From Palaemon carinicauda (Eukaryota; Arthropoda; Malacostraca; Decapoda; Palaemonidae), in contig NC_090745.1 in NCBI RefSeq assembly GCF_036898095.1, forward strand, positions 87,250,748-87,314,747: DNA of 64,000 bases, given 5' to 3'. The position numbers and the translations under genes were made by a program. A model generated the notes under the pieces. It saw nothing but the letters and a program-made list of their open reading frames with translations. It did no database searches and was not told the origin of the DNA. The number at the start of each line of letters is the position of its first letter. Position 1 is the stretch's first letter. Positions 32,216 through 45,498 of the stretch are shown here, one piece after another.

Positions 32216-35200
32216 GGAATTCTCTCTCGCTTTTACTCTCGTTCGCGAGAGAGGCCACTCATAGAGACTCCTCTTTGGAGGATTGTTCCTGTTTACAACA
32301 GCTTGCTGTTCAGTCACTAACACTTTCGGTGTTTAGTGACAGGGAAACTTCGGTTTCCTTTTTTCCCTGACCCTTCGGGGTCTCCGAGCTTAGTTACGCA
32401 GTTCCCTCGGGCTCTCGCAACTTTAGTCACTTCTACACTTCGGTGATTAGTGACGGAGAAACTTCGTTTTCTCGTTGCTTTGACCCTTCGGGGTCTTGCA
32501 ACTACTCCTCAGTGTACCTGTTGCCTGCTGTATCCGTTCCTGATTGCAGACGCGCCTTGGGCGCCCACGCCCCCGTTATCTAACGGGCTCCTCCCTTCGG
32601 GGTAGGAGAGATTTTCTCACACCTTGAGTAAGTCCCTTAAGTGCCAGGTATCACCTGCGCGCCAACATTCCCTTACACGCTTGCGCTCGACTGCTGTTCC
32701 TGAGTCTGCCCTCAGAGACACCCCGTTCCATTATTCAGTTAGGCTGCTACCAACGTTCCCTGCGCATTTTGTGCACATCGTTGGGGTTCCTGAGTTAGCG
32801 CACTAGCGCTCACCAGCGTTTCAGCCTAGGGTGTCTCTAAGTCTCTTCTACAAAGGACACCTCTCCCATTCGCGGGAAAGGTACCTCACAGAGACCACTC
32901 CTCGGGGTATTTAGCAGTCCCTCAGTTGATTGTCAGCACTGAAGTAGACCTCCGGGTCCTCTTCAGGGGATGCCCTCCCTTTTAGGGACATATCCCAGTT
33001 CCTAATCTACGAGTTAGCCGACGATCTTCTGATGCGCGCTGACTCATAAACGTTGATGATCGCCCGCGCGCGGGATGGTTTCCCGCACGCGATCTCATGC
33101 TCGTCGACGGTTAGCCGAAGATCTTCTGCTCGTGCTAACGCGTAAGCGTTGATGATCGCCCGCGCGCGATCGTTGACGCGCCCATGTGCGGTATTATTTC
33201 CCGCCCGCGACCTCGCGGTCGTCGATGGTTTAGCCGACGATCTTCTGTTCGCGCTAACGCGTAAGCGTTGATGATCGCCCGCGTGTGAGATGGTTTCCCG
33301 CGCGCGATCTCACGATCGTTAGCCGACAATCTTCTGTTCGCGCTAACGCGTAAGCGTTGATGATCGCCCGTGCGCGGGATGGTTTCCTGCGTGCTATCTC
33401 GCTATCGTCGAGGAACGCGCGATCGTCGGTGATCGTTAGCCGACGATCTTCTGTTCACGCTAACGTGTAAGCGTTGATGATCGCCCGCGCGCGATCGTCG
33501 AGGGTCGTTAGCCGACTATCTTCTGTTCGCGCTAATGCGTGAGCGTTGATGATCGCCCACGCGCGGGATAGTTTCCCGCGCGCGACCTTCAGGCCCTTCG
33601 CTCGCGATCGTCATCCTGGCAACGGTCGTTAGCCGTCGATCTTCGGATCCAGCGCTAGGCGTGCAAGCACTGACGATCTTCTTAGTATGCGTAAGTGCCG
33701 AGAATCGGTCTGTGCACGGGATGGTTTTCCACACGCGATCATCAACGGCCGTTAGCCGGCGATCTTCGGATCCGGCGCTAAGCGGAAGCGCCGACGATCT
33801 TCTTAGTACGCTTAGGCTCCTATGATCGTTCTGTGCGCAGGATAGTTCCCGCGCACGACAACGAGGTCATCCGCGCTCGGTTCTCCGCACGTGATTGCCT
33901 ACGGCCGTCCGCCGCCGATCTTCCGATTCGGCGCTAGGCGCGCGAGCGCCGACGATCTTCACGGTACGTGTGAGCTCTGAAGATCATTCCGTTCGCAGGA
34001 TAGTTTCCCGCGTGCGACCATTGAGGCTCACGCAATCATCGCATGGGTTGTCCACGCGCGGTTTTCCCGCTCGCGACCGTCGTAGATTGTCCGCGCGCGG
34101 GCACTGATGTTCCTGCTCGTGATCGCCGACTATCTTCTCTCGCGCGCGAGCTCCAACGATCGTCTCTTAGGCGGGAGCGTCAGAGATCGTCCGGGCTCGC
34201 GCGAATCGCCGACGATCGCCTTAAATTGTTGGAGATCTGTTGCATGCGGGCACTATGGGTCCCCGCTCACTGTCTCCTACGGTTTTTCTCGCGCTAGCAC
34301 CGACGATCTTCGTACTCGCGTAAGCACCGAAGATCGTCAGCGTTTCTTCTGCGTTAATCTTCCACGCGTGGGATGGTTCCCCACAGGCAATCGCCGTCGG
34401 CGCTAGCACTGGCGATCTTTTTCGCCGAGATCGTTCACGCGTGGGATGATTTCCCTCGCCCACGATCTTTCACGCGCAAGCGCCAGCGATTTTCATACGC
34501 GCGGAGACGCGGGGATCATTCACGCGGTCGCTGATACGCCCACGCTCTCGCGGGTTCGCGGGCATGCGGGCGCGGTTTTCTGCTACTCATGCTTTATTCA
34601 CGCGCTACCCAGATCTGTGCTTTTCGCGCGATCGTCAGCGTGATCGGCGCACCGTTCTCCGACACGGCCACGCCCTGTTTACATCAGGGCTTATGGCAGT
34701 CAGGCCACCTGCGCATTTCCCTCCCCCGCAGCGCAGAGTAGCGCCCTCTCCGGAGGGGGGGGAGGTATCCGGTCAGGTCAAAGGTCTCTTCTCCCTTCAC
34801 TGCAGTTTCTCTACGGGCGAACCCTCATGTGTCATCTCCCCCAGAGGATCGAACGATCCTCTTTCCTCCAGAGGGACTCCCTGTCAGCGCGAGGATTGGT
34901 CGGCATCCCTGGTGGGATGCCGTAGTCAGAGCGCTCAAACAGGCAATGAGCCTGTGCCTTCTGACTGGGGTCACTAATCAGTGGCAGCTTCCTCTCCCCC
35001 TGAAAGGGGAGAGAGGAATCCCTGGCATGGTATCTTCCCTAAGGACTATCCTGTCCCTTCGCGAGTCCTTACGCTGGCGATAAGCCCTCCTCAGTCTCCA
35101 TCTCTCCTCCCCCGCTGATGAGCTTTGCCCATCCCCAGGAGGGTCGGAAGACCCGGTCCTCTCCCCCTTCACTCCATAGGGAGAATCTCCGCCTCTTCCT

Positions 35201-35640
35201 GAGGGTCCTATCGTGCTGAGGGGGCGAAGCCTTACATCCTTCATCGCTGGGGTCCTGTTTCCCTCCTAGGAGGGATCCTGAGGTCCTGTCTTCCGCAAGG
35301 ATCCGACAGGATTCAGTTGGACCCTTGGGGAATGTCTACGAGTCTCCCAGGAAGAGCCTCCAGGAATGGGAGACCTTGCTGCCAGTCCATCAGGAGGATG
35401 AGCTCCAGGGGTCAGAACTTGCGTTCTGGCGGGTTCTGGCACTCAGGAGAAAACCTCAAGGGGATCCCAGATTCAGAGATTCCTCTTCGGTAAGGGAAGG
35501 ATTCGATCCTGGACTGAGTTCTACTCACCCAAGGGCTCCCTTGCGCCAGTGCATCTTGCCTTGGTCTTAGGGAATGGAGAGCGCCAGAGACTAGGCCAAG
35601 GGCCAGCTCTCCGGGCTTGTCTCCTTCAACAGTCCCGGTT
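32216..35640 (+). pseudogene. Decayed Gag region, family A copy 2
   Basis: Leader and Gag text resembles copies 1 and 3 but is without a long frame. It includes small hairpin-like repeats ('cttcggtgattagtgac' themes at 32320-32470), the GC-rich array at 33.0-34.5 kb, and a downstream region (34690-35640) with short Gag-like frames. Stops and frame changes prevent translation. Confidence 0.55.
33010..34520. repeat. Irregular GC-rich tandem array in Gag of copy 2
   Basis: A 'ttagccgacgatcttctgtt' motif recurs at about 33014, 33111, 33230, 33319, 33436, 33508, 33629 and 33752 (spacing 72 to 123 bp). Between copies are 'gcgttgatgatcgcccgcg' blocks and palindromic 'gcgcgatcg' strings. Decayed copies extend to about 34.5 kb. 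It is the counterpart of the peptide-repeat arrays in copies 1 and 3 but has no open frame. Confidence 0.8.
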
Positions 35641-36240
35641 GGTTTCGAGCCCCTCCCTCCTCCCTGGGTAGGGATCGGTGAGGGAACGGGTCCTCCGGGC
35701 GGAAGTCCGATCCAGGTCGGAGAGGCGCCCCCTCCAAGAGGTGGCCAACAGGTTTCGAGGCCTCCGTAGTCGCCTCCTTCCCTCCTCGACTCTGCACAGG
35801 GTTGTCAAACAGTCTCTGTCCAGCATAGCGACAGCAGACTCGGTCTGCTTTGCTGTGAGACCACAAGTCTTCATGGGTACACTGGTCCGGTAGGTCTCGT
35901 ACTTCCGGTCCTGGTTCACCCATCTTCAAGGAAGTACTTTGGAGTCCGCCTGGAAGGCGAGTATACCAGTTCAAGGGCTGTGCTTTGACCTCTCCATGGC
36001 ACCTCAACAGTTCTCCGATACTTCCTCTCGGATCTCTTCACGGGCGCTCAGCATCGGCATCCAGCCACTCCGTTCCTGGGTGGCTGGCCGATCCTGGCAG
36101 TCTCGAAGGCTTCCCTTTTTCGTCATCGGGACAAGCTCCTTGGACTTTAACAAGTTCTAAAGATCATGGTGGTTCTCGAGGAGTCCTCCCCTCAACCCTC
36201 TCAGAGTCTGGTATACCGAGCCTGCTCTTAGGTGCCTATA
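35640..36240 (+). pseudogene. DIRS reverse transcriptase remnant, copy 2
   Basis: Pieces match the RT at 54025. VRERVLRAEVRSRSERRPLQEV corresponds to ALRAEVETMLKKDALQEV. VVKQSLSSIATADSVCFAVR and PQVFMGTL correspond to FVKQTSFNMETADTVRLAVR and PQDFMCTL. LCFDLSMAPQQFS is motif B. The YLDD motif is destroyed (near 36070-36100). Confidence 0.65.
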
Positions 36241-36534
36241 TCCCGTAGCCTTCCCTTCAGACGTCAGGGTACCAAGGCAGAGGAAGGTCGCGAGACCTTT
36301 CCTCACATGAGAAGACCCTCCAACCCAAGATTGTTTCGTCTCCCCTCCCTGGCCCGTCTGGTTTCCACAGTCGCTCCTGGTTGAGTTCTCTTCAGTGGCG
36401 ACTCAGGGCGCCGGGGAGTCGGGGGCGCGTCTCCCCAGACGCCGAGGCCCCTAGGGGACGACCGGTACAGACGAACCCATAGGGGTGGGAAGCTGACGAG
36501 GGCCTACAAGAGGGAGTGGTCCTTCTCGTCCTCC

Positions 36535-37060
36535 CCCTGACTTGATGCTCTTTTCGGACGCGTCAAAGGAAAGGGGGAGGACCCACGTTCTGATCCACGG
36601 GTCCTCAGACCGGGGGTCAGAACCAGGAAGAACCTTCTCTAGTCCTACTAGAGATGGAAACTGTGTTTCTGGCTCTTCAGTAGCTCCACCTAGCCTGGCG
36701 GACTACTCTGTGGTTATGAGGATCAACAACACCACAGTGATGGTTTTCTGGCCCAGACAAGGAGGTACTTTCAGTACAACCATCCTATCCTGCGGTGGAG
36801 ATACTGGGATGGTCCGAGTCCCCCTCGGTCTCCTTGGCAGCTCGCTTGATTCCAGGCAAAGGAATGGGCTCGCCGACCATCTGAGCAGTGTGTCACGAAC
36901 ACCACATTCCGAGTGGTCTTTGGATCCTCAAGTAGCCTATAAGTCCTGCTTCGGTGGGGCTCCCTCGGTCGACCGGTTCGCTACAGCACTGAGCTGCAAG
37001 CTCCCGCTGTACTGCTCCCCGGTCACGGATCCCAAGGCCCTCTGGTAGGAGGCCTTCCAG
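36535..37060 (+). pseudogene. DIRS RNase H, copy 2
   Basis: One frame of about 168 codons covers the domain. LFSDASKERGR at its start holds the first acidic residue. Later come NNTTVMVFWPRQGGTFS, HSEWSLDPQVAYK and the end signature VDRFATALSCKLPLYCSPVT-DPKALW. The conserved TDAS is SDAS. The central LE-RA block is decayed. It is the best preserved RNase H in the window, although neighbouring domains are broken. Confidence 0.75.
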
Positions 37061-37240
37061 CAACGGTGGGACACCATCGATGTGTTGCCTCCGTAGCTTA
37101 CTCCTCTTCCCGGCGGGGTTCTATCCAGCACCTCCTCAAAGAGAGAGGATTTTTGCAACAAGTGGCGAAAAGGAGGCCTGGACACCTGCGCAAGTCTTCC
37201 GCAAGTAATCTCCCAGGCGATTGGGCGAGTTTCTGTAACC

Positions 37241-38139
<899 letters not shown>

Positions 38140-38960
38140 CTGTAACCGGTGTCGGGGAGAGGGCATCCCTCCACACGTTGCCGCTTCCAGCATAGCGGAG
38201 CCCCTAGTGGGATTGCGGGATAAGTGTGCCTTTCAGTTTCGACTGTGAAGGGCTATCCCCCAGCCTTAAGGCTTGCCTCCTGGCTCTAGGGAAATACATT
38301 TCTCCCCCGCTGGAACTCTTCCTTCGCATGCGAAGCCTTGTCCTCTCCTGCCCTCAGTCGAAGGTGAGACCTCCTCCTTGGAACGTGGTTCGAGTCCCCG
38401 AGTCTCTAAAGAGATCCCCCCTGACGAACCACTACGGGTCCCCAGACCACCACCTTTCTGGGTAGACAGTGTTCCTGCTAGCCTGTCTTCAGCCAAGTGA
38501 GTCACATGGTCTCTCTTACGACTTCGCCCATTCAGGGTGTTAGGGGCAGACAACTTCAGGTTCGTCCCTGAGGTTTGTTGCCGAGACTCAGAATCTGAGA
38601 GTGCCGGACCCGCTTCGACTCCTTCCAGGGCTCGTGTCTCCGTCCTGTAGCAGATGACTCAGACCACCTCCTACCTTGCCGGTAGGGAGTCCGACCTGGT
38701 GTCTTCAGAGAACAGCTGCAGGTCGTCTCCAGGTCCAAGTCTAGTTCGTGGATCCTGGGTAACGAGGAGAAGGGTCTCCAGGAGTACCATCTCGGCATGG
38801 ATTCGCAGGGTGCTACACCCTGCCTTGAATCCTGACCCTTCTCCGTCGCATCGCCCTAGAACCCATGATGTCAGGGACTTAGATACGACCCTACCCTTCA
38901 CGGAGCATCTTCAGTGACGCAGGTCCTGTAAGCGGGGATGCTGAAGCCTCAGACCTTCTC
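38140..38960 (+). pseudogene. DIRS tyrosine recombinase remnant, copy 2
   Basis: The C-terminal part is readable at about 38775-38900: TISAWIRRVLHPALNPDPSP, then RTHDVRDLDTTLPF. The THDVR string is the H-x-x-R catalytic motif. The tyrosine that should follow in a TF-x-x-HYL context is lost. Upstream core blocks are frameshifted. Confidence 0.6.
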
Positions 38961-39520
38961 ACCCCCCTTACCTGCAAGACATGACTCACAGGAGGCTCGA
39001 TACGTTTCTATCAGCCCTGTGGTGGCTTCACAACAGCTGGTCTGAACCTCAGGCTCCTTGATGGACATGTGGCAGAAGGTTGAGGGCATTGTCACCTGGT
39101 GTTAGTCTGCATGAATGAAAAGATCTGACTGGCCCTTATTCCTTTCTTCATCCTCTCCTCCCATGGAGAAAGCAGCATCCTGGGTTCTCTGCACAGCTGA
39201 CCTCAAACCACTGCAGGTAAACCATGGTTCCTTGTGTTCCTAGTATTATGTGTAATACTGTCATGTCCCCATACCCTGACGAGGTGGTATTGGGAGAGTC
39301 CTAGCCTGGATTTCCTTCTGAGGGACTCCAGTGCAACTGCCTAGGACAAGTCACTTTTCACCTTCGCACACACCTTATGTAGGCCGCGGCAGTTTCACAA
39401 CCGCCAGCGAGGAGCAGAGATTCCCTATTGTCCGAGTACTTGACCACTCGAATATGGAATCCCTGGGCAAGCCAAAGCCAGTATGGCCGGGACTTACCAC
39501 CCTTCCTAAGGGTTAAGTCA

Positions 39521-39618
39521 CCCCATGTAAATAGCGTGGTTTGTATTCTGTTACGGAACAAATGACAAATTTGTAGATAATTTGTATTTTTCCTAACGAT
39601 ATAAACCTAGCTATTTAC
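39521..39618. repeat. ICR of DIRS family A copy 2
   Basis: Same layout as 27049-27148: complement of a family A left tip ('catgtaaatagcgtggtttg' to 'ttacggaac'), then complement of the right tip ('aacaaatgacaaatttgtag' onwards). The left end it predicts is not present in this element. Confidence 0.8.
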
Positions 39619-39684
39619 AGTTATGTGCCCGCCAGTCCTGTCCCCCAAGATAAGTCCTACCTCTAAGTAAAGTGGAGTATTCTC

Positions 39685-39869
39685 CGGTGTGTGTGAGGGG
39701 GAGGGGTAGCTAGCTACCCCTCCCTACCCCCTTGCTAGCTAGCGGTGGGGTAGGAAACCCTCGTTAAAACTTTATGGCTCGTCATCGGCTGTCGCCAAAG
39801 TAATTACCCCATGTAAATAGCTAGGTTTGTATCGTTAGGAAAAATACAAATTATCTACGAATTTGTCAT
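39685..39869 (-). repeat. Right terminal repeat of DIRS family A copy 2
   Basis: Homologous to 27205-27410 with substitutions; ends 'ctacgaatttgtcat' at 39869. The terminal GTT is absent and family B Gag sequence follows directly. Confidence 0.75.
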
Positions 39870-40250
39870 CTTACGTGGACAGGGCAGTCAGGGATGGTTC
39901 TAACGAGCTGACTGCTTTGCTTAGTGCAAGAGTTATAAACAAAAGAGATACTTTGTGTTCCTTCCTCTCTGCGGGAGTCACTCCATGTCAGAGATCGGAG
40001 TTGCTTTTTGCGCCCATGTCTTCGGCTCTTTTTCCTCAGGATTTAGTTAAGGAAGTGCCTGCAAACTGGGCTCAGAAGGCTACTCAAGATTTGGTTACTA
40101 AAACAGCCAGTAAGGCTTTGCCTACGTCCTCTTCTCGTGGAACTAAGGAGGGGACATCATATTCTCATTCTGCTCAGCCTTTTTGAGGTAAACCTACAGG
40201 GAGAAGTACTTTCAAGCCAGAGGCAAGGAAGCAAAGGAAAAGAGGAGTCA
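39863..40250 (+). pseudogene. Gag C-terminus of DIRS family B
   Basis: Open for 107 codons, reading YVDRAVRDGSNELTALLSAR, KRDTLCSFLSAG and TPCQRSELLFAPMSS, then after a stop a basic tail (GKPTGRSTFKPEARKQRKR). DIRS Gag proteins end in such a helical block followed by a basic tail. The start coincides with the right edge of family A copy 2, so the upstream half was separated by that insertion. Better preserved than the surrounding pol. Confidence 0.6.
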
Positions 40251-43200
40251 AGCCCAGTTGAGGCAGGGTCTGACTGCTCTCCCCTTCAAGCAGCAGTGGG
40301 AGCCAGGCTAAACAACTTCTGGCAGGCCGGGGAAAAGAAGCTAGCGGACCCTTGGTTCGTACGTCTTCTATTTAATTAGAGCACAGCTTCAATCGGATGA
40401 CGTTCGACGCTCTTCCTGTCTACTAGACTAGGAAGTTAATCGTCATGCAGGAACGCAAACAGAACTTACCCTCGCAGCAGGTGTGTTGCGATTGTTAAGT
40501 GAGAAGCAATCGAGTGTGTTTTTTCTTCCACAAGAGGAGCGGAAGTCAAAGAATCACATATAATCCTGGCTCTGCCTCTGGAACCTGAAGCACAGTCAGG
40601 GAAGAAAGAGTTTGTCCTCTTAGAATGACACAAATCCTAGACTTGGTCGTCAACAATCAATACGTCCGAGACATTTCAGGAGTCGTATGTTTTCTAGTAA
40701 CTTATCCCTCAGTTACTGATGTTCGCCGGAAGTTTTTTCTGTTGGAAAAAGGTGACGTGTCAGCGCCAAAATCGTTTAAGACACATAATTCTTCGAGAGA
40801 AGAGGTGCTCAGTCTGCTTCTGTTTACACTTCTTCTCCACCCCCAGTTTAAGAAAATGTTTAGTACTTTCTTCTGGGGTCGAGCGACTACTGTTAATGGT
40901 TTCTCATAGCATGGGATACGTTCAGGTCACGCACAAGGCGCGCTGAAAATGTCATAGGGACTCTGCCAGGTCGCTCACGGGGCTGCGGTTGATAATCTCT
41001 TCTAGCCTTCGCTCACGCTTGAGTTGGCGCACAAGCTGCCCCGCGAGTGTAGGGGTGGTCTGAGCTAAAGGAGGTCAATTTCATTTTAGCTTTTACGATT
41101 CTTTGGGGGGGGGGAATGTTTTCTCCTAAAAGAGTAAGGACTACCATAGATCAAAGGGATGGTTTTCCGTTAGTATCAGACAGCATAGTTCTCCGATGCT
41201 CAGCAACGTCTCCTCGCAAAGATATGCTCTTGTTGAGGGAGGCGGTAGAGCATATGCTTGTAGCGACACAGACATGCACGCGGTCACAGACGCTGACAGT
41301 CAAAGTTGATCATTTCAACTAGTTGTCCCATCCTCGCGGTCTGCGGGATACGCGTCTCTACTCATGCGGACGCATGCTACACTCGAGCATCTCTCGACAA
41401 ACATGTCAACCTGAAATCCTAAGCAACATAGACGCATGTGCCAGCCTGGACATATACTGGATAAGGTCAGTAGGTTTTTCCGCATCAGGATAGACTAACA
41501 GTTTTTCCTTTGTGCCAATGACCGGACTCGATGCTGTTGCCTACTTGCAGCACTCTGTAGATTTACAGCAGGCGAGACGTACACAGAGCGCTGTATCCAC
41601 TCGACAAGGTGAACGCATATAGCACGCTAGCACCTTACGGGGATGCAAGCACATGCGACATTATAGTCGCATATTAGATGTATACAGTCTAGTCTTTGGC
41701 TCACAGCAGTATGGACAGACTGTTGTTTTTTCTTCGCATTGCTCTCGCCTTACAGCTAACGCTTTCTCGTGTCAAACTTTGACATTTAGTGTGTTGAACA
41801 TTTGTTGCTACACACGATCAGGTCTCAACTTCACAGCATGAGGTTCATGTTGTTGATGCTTCTTTTCAGCAGGCCTAGCTTCAGTATCAGTTTCTTGCGA
41901 CTGATATGGATGCGTGTTGGGAGGAGGTCTAGATCTTGTCTCTCTCTCACGACTTGCTGAGCATATACAGCAGGCTGGAACCTTACTGGACCCATGCTGG
42001 GATCATGCTGGGTGTTTTCTGGAAGCATGTCATCAGTCTGTGTTTTCCTGTGTCAGGATCACGAACGCTTTATTTTAAACCATCAAGCTTTTGGTCTAGC
42101 TGCCTCCAGTATTTTTGAAAAACCCTATGATCAAGAGGTTGTTCGAAGGAGACAGCTGAGACTATCGCTTGTACAAGGGACCTTTGCCTCAAGGTTTTAC
42201 AACCCAAATAGGGTGTGTTATGGAGTAGTGTAGAGCTAAAGGGCTCTTCATTTGGTAACTCTTAGACAAGCGGCCTGTTTCTTCTTAGACCTTGGAAGGA
42301 AAACACATTTTTTCCTCCTCGACCATCAAGGGTTTCAGTAGTATGCGGACAGCTGTCTGCAGACGCAGAAGTTTGCACCTATCAAATAAAGTCCTTATAG
42401 ATCTTCTCAGGTCATTTGAGATGACTTAGAAGGGTCAGCAAGATGCGCCAGCCTAGAATTTAGGGGTGGTTTCTGGAATTTCATGGTAGTGACAGATCCG
42501 AGCCTTTACACTTGGTTTCTTTTTAAAGCCTAACTTTGGAGACTTTTCTAAGTAAGTCTACTATAGTTGAGAGCCTGTGAAGTTCAATCTTTTAGCAAGA
42601 ACATGGACTTCACAATGGTTAAGCCATAGGCGCCTTGCAACCTGGATTCTGGATCATTAACAAACGTTCTCATCCATGGCCTAAATCTTTCGGGATCTTT
42701 ATCCTCTTGAATTTGGTTTGTGAAGGGCTTTGAAGAGTATTTTACCCGATTAAAACGATGGAGTTTTATCGGGGCAAGACCAAAGAGGTTAAGAGTCTAT
42801 TCATGACTCTTTGGTGCACGGTCAAGAAGCCTGCGCTATCTATGTTTAAAACGCTCTATCGTCTAGTATAGACTTTAATTACAAGAGTTCTTTCATACTG
42901 TTGTGTGACAGATCGTAATATGTCGAAAGAGTAAAGGCTCATGAAGTTAGAGCTATAGAAGCGTCTGTAACTTTTAAACTAATCTCTTCTCTGCAAAGCA
43001 TCGTGTATACAGCCTTGTGAAGGGATATTCCTGTATCCGCCTTGCTTTTCTTAGACCGTATCCAGTCTCTTTATGAGGACGTCTAAGTTTTGGGTTCACT
43101 CATAACAACGAGTGCAGTAGTAGGTGAGATATTCTCCGCTACATTTCCCTAGATTCCTATTACCCCTGTTCTTCTCTAGGAACTGTTATATATGTTTTTA

Positions 43201-43548
43201 TGATTGTACGTGAAGATTGGTCGACAATCTTCCGCAATCTTTGCTCTAGTCAGGTGGTCATTTTGTTCCTAGAGAGTGCCCGGAACAAGGGTATTAGTTG
43301 AGGTCCTGTCATGTTATAGGTTATTGAACCGTTTGACAGCTCCTAGAGATCATCAGCCTCCTGGGTGGACCGCCGGATCTTCTAAGGATAGCAGACAAGA
43401 TGAGGCAGAGCATTGCTGTCAGCTTCCTTATCAGGTGAGAACCTCTTTAAGTGGTTGTGTAACACTTAAGTGAATTTCCAATTATGGAGCTGTCTTTGAC
43501 CCATCACCAAGGGTGTCAATCAGTCATTCTTATATAACCAGCGGGTAA
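40251..43548 (+). pseudogene. DIRS family B pol region, decayed
   Basis: Little is readable until the recombinase end near 42920-43110: VKAHEVRAIEASVTFKLISS with the A-H-E-V-R catalytic H-x-x-R motif, then LDRIQSLYEDV and LGSLITTSAVV. The same protein region is repeated in inverted orientation on the minus strand at about 44165-44520. RT and RNase H motifs cannot be read here. Confidence 0.5.
41905..43548 (+). repeat. Left arm of a large inverted repeat
   Basis: About 1.64 kb whose reverse complement runs from 43861 to about 45498. Checkpoints along the arm match in order: 'gagcatatacagcaggctgg' (41960) with 45430, 'gcatgtcatcagtctgt' (42025) with 45370, 'acagctgtctgcagacgcag' (42350) with 45040, 'ctcatccatggcctaaatct' (42670) with 44720, and 'caattatggagctgtct' (43480) with 43930. 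Scattered substitutions and small indels separate the arms. Confidence 0.92.
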
Positions 43549-43860
43549 GTGTTATATTTAAAAATTTTATTTTCATAATAAAATAAATTTTTGAATATAC
43601 TTAGCCGCTGGTTATATAAGTTAAAAACCCACCCTCCTCCCCTCTAGAGACCATGGGGCATGGAAAATCTGAAGAGGTTGGGTATAGTTCTACCTGTTGT
43701 ACCACGAAGGCACTAGTGTACACCTGGCATATCTGCGATAGCCGCGCGAGATTTTGAATTTCCTACCGAGGCGTCAGGGACGTTAGCCATTCTTATATAA
43801 TCATCGGGTAAGTATATTCAAAAATTTATTTTATTATGAAAATAACATTTTTAAATATAA
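43549..43860. repeat. Centre of the inverted repeat: family B terminal sequences
   Basis: The 312-bp spacer contains 'ccgctggttatataag' tips and the reverse complement of the 31801-31935 terminal block (about 43650-43800). The arms end exactly at 'ttatataaccagcgggtaag' on the left and its complement on the right. The palindrome is thus centred on the right terminus of a family B DIRS element. Confidence 0.85.
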
Positions 43861-45498
43861 AACTTACCCGCTGGTTATATAAGAATGGCTGATTGACACC
43901 CTTGGTGGTGGGTCAGAGACAGCTCCATAATTGGAAATTCACTTAAAGAATTACATAAACCACTTAAGATGTTTTCACCTGATAAGGAAGCAGACAGTAA
44001 TGCTCTGTGTCTGCTATCCTTAGAAGATCCAGCGGTCCACCCAGGGAGCTGATGATCTCTAGGAGCAGTCAAACGGTTCAATAACCTATAACATGACAGG
44101 ACCTCAACTAATACCCTTGTCCCGGGCACTCTTTAGGAACAAAATTACCACCTGATTAGATCAAAGATTGCGGAAGATTGTCGACCAATCTTCACGTACA
44201 ATCATAAAAAACATATATAACAGTTCCAAGAGAAGAACAGGGGTACTAGGAATGTAGGGAAATGTAGTGGTGAATGTCTCACTTACTACTGCACTCGTTG
44301 TTACGAGTGATCCCAAAACATAGATGTCTTCATAAAGAGACTGGATATGGTCTAAGAAATGCAAGGCAAATATAGGATTACCCCTTCACAAGGCTGTATG
44401 CGCGATGCTTTGCTGAGAACAGACTAGTTTAAAAGTTACAGAAGCTCCTACAGCTCTAACTTCATGAGTCTACTCTTTCGACCTGTTACGATCTGTCACA
44501 CAACAGTATGAAAGAACTCTTGTAATTAAAGTCTATACTAGACGATAGAGCATTTTAGAAATGGATAGTGCAGGCTTCTTAACCGTGCACCAAAGAGTCA
44601 TGAATAGACTCTTAACCTCTTTGGTCCTGTCCCGATAAAACTTTGTTTTAACCAGGTAAAATACTCTTCACAGCCCTTTACAAACCAAATTCAAGAGGAT
44701 AAAGATCCCGAAAGATTTAGGCCATGGATGAGAAGGACGTTTGTTAATGATCAAGAATCCAGGTTGTAAGGCGCCTATGGCTTAACCATTGTGAAGTCCA
44801 TGTTCTTGCTAAAAGATTGAACTTAACTGACTCTCACCAGTGGTAGACTTACTCAGAAAGTCTCCAAAGTTAGGCCTTAAAAAGAAACCAAGTGTAAAGG
44901 CTCGGATCTGTCACTACCGCGAAATTCCAGAAACGACCCCTAAATTTTAGGCTGGCGCATCTTGCTGACGCTTCCAAGTCATCTCAAATGATCTGAGAAG
45001 ATCTTTAAGGTCTTTATTTGATAGGTGCAATCTTCTGCGTCTGCAGACAGCTGTCCGCATACTCCTGTACCCCTTGATGGTCGAGGAGGAAAAAAATGTG
45101 TTTTCTTCCAAGGTCTAAGAAGAAACAGGCCGCTTGTCCTAGAGTTACCAAATGAAGAGCCCTTTAGGTCTAAACTACTCCATAAAACACCCTATTTGGG
45201 TTGTAAAACCTTGAGGCAAAGGTTCCTTGTACAAGCGCTAGTCTCAGCTGTCTCCTTCAAACAACCTCTTGATCATAGGGGTTTCCCAAAATACTGGAGG
45301 CAGCTAGACCTAAAGCTTGATGGTTTACATTAAAGCGTTCGTGATCCTGACACAGGAGAAAACAGACTGATGACATGCTTCCAGCAAGGAGCCAGCATGA
45401 TCCCAGCATGGGTCCAGTAAGGTTCCAGCCTGCTGTATATGCTCAACATGTCGTGAGAGAGAGAGAGAGAGTCAAGATCTAGACATCCTCCCAAAATG
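43861..45498 (-). repeat. Right arm of the large inverted repeat
   Basis: Inverted copy of 41905-43548. It encodes on the minus strand the same recombinase C-terminal region: FLDHIQSLYEDIYVLGSLVT at about 44300-44360. The arm ends near 'gatctagacatcctcccaaa', where similarity to the left arm stops. Confidence 0.92.

Noticed and set aside
33010..34520. CRISPR-like look of regularly recurring motifs
   Set aside because: Spacing is irregular, the intervals are similar to each other, the genome is eukaryotic and the array lies inside DIRS Gag.
38380..38400. 'ggttcgagtcc' resembling a tRNA T-loop
   Set aside because: No acceptor stem, D-arm or anticodon arm fits. It lies in decayed DIRS sequence.
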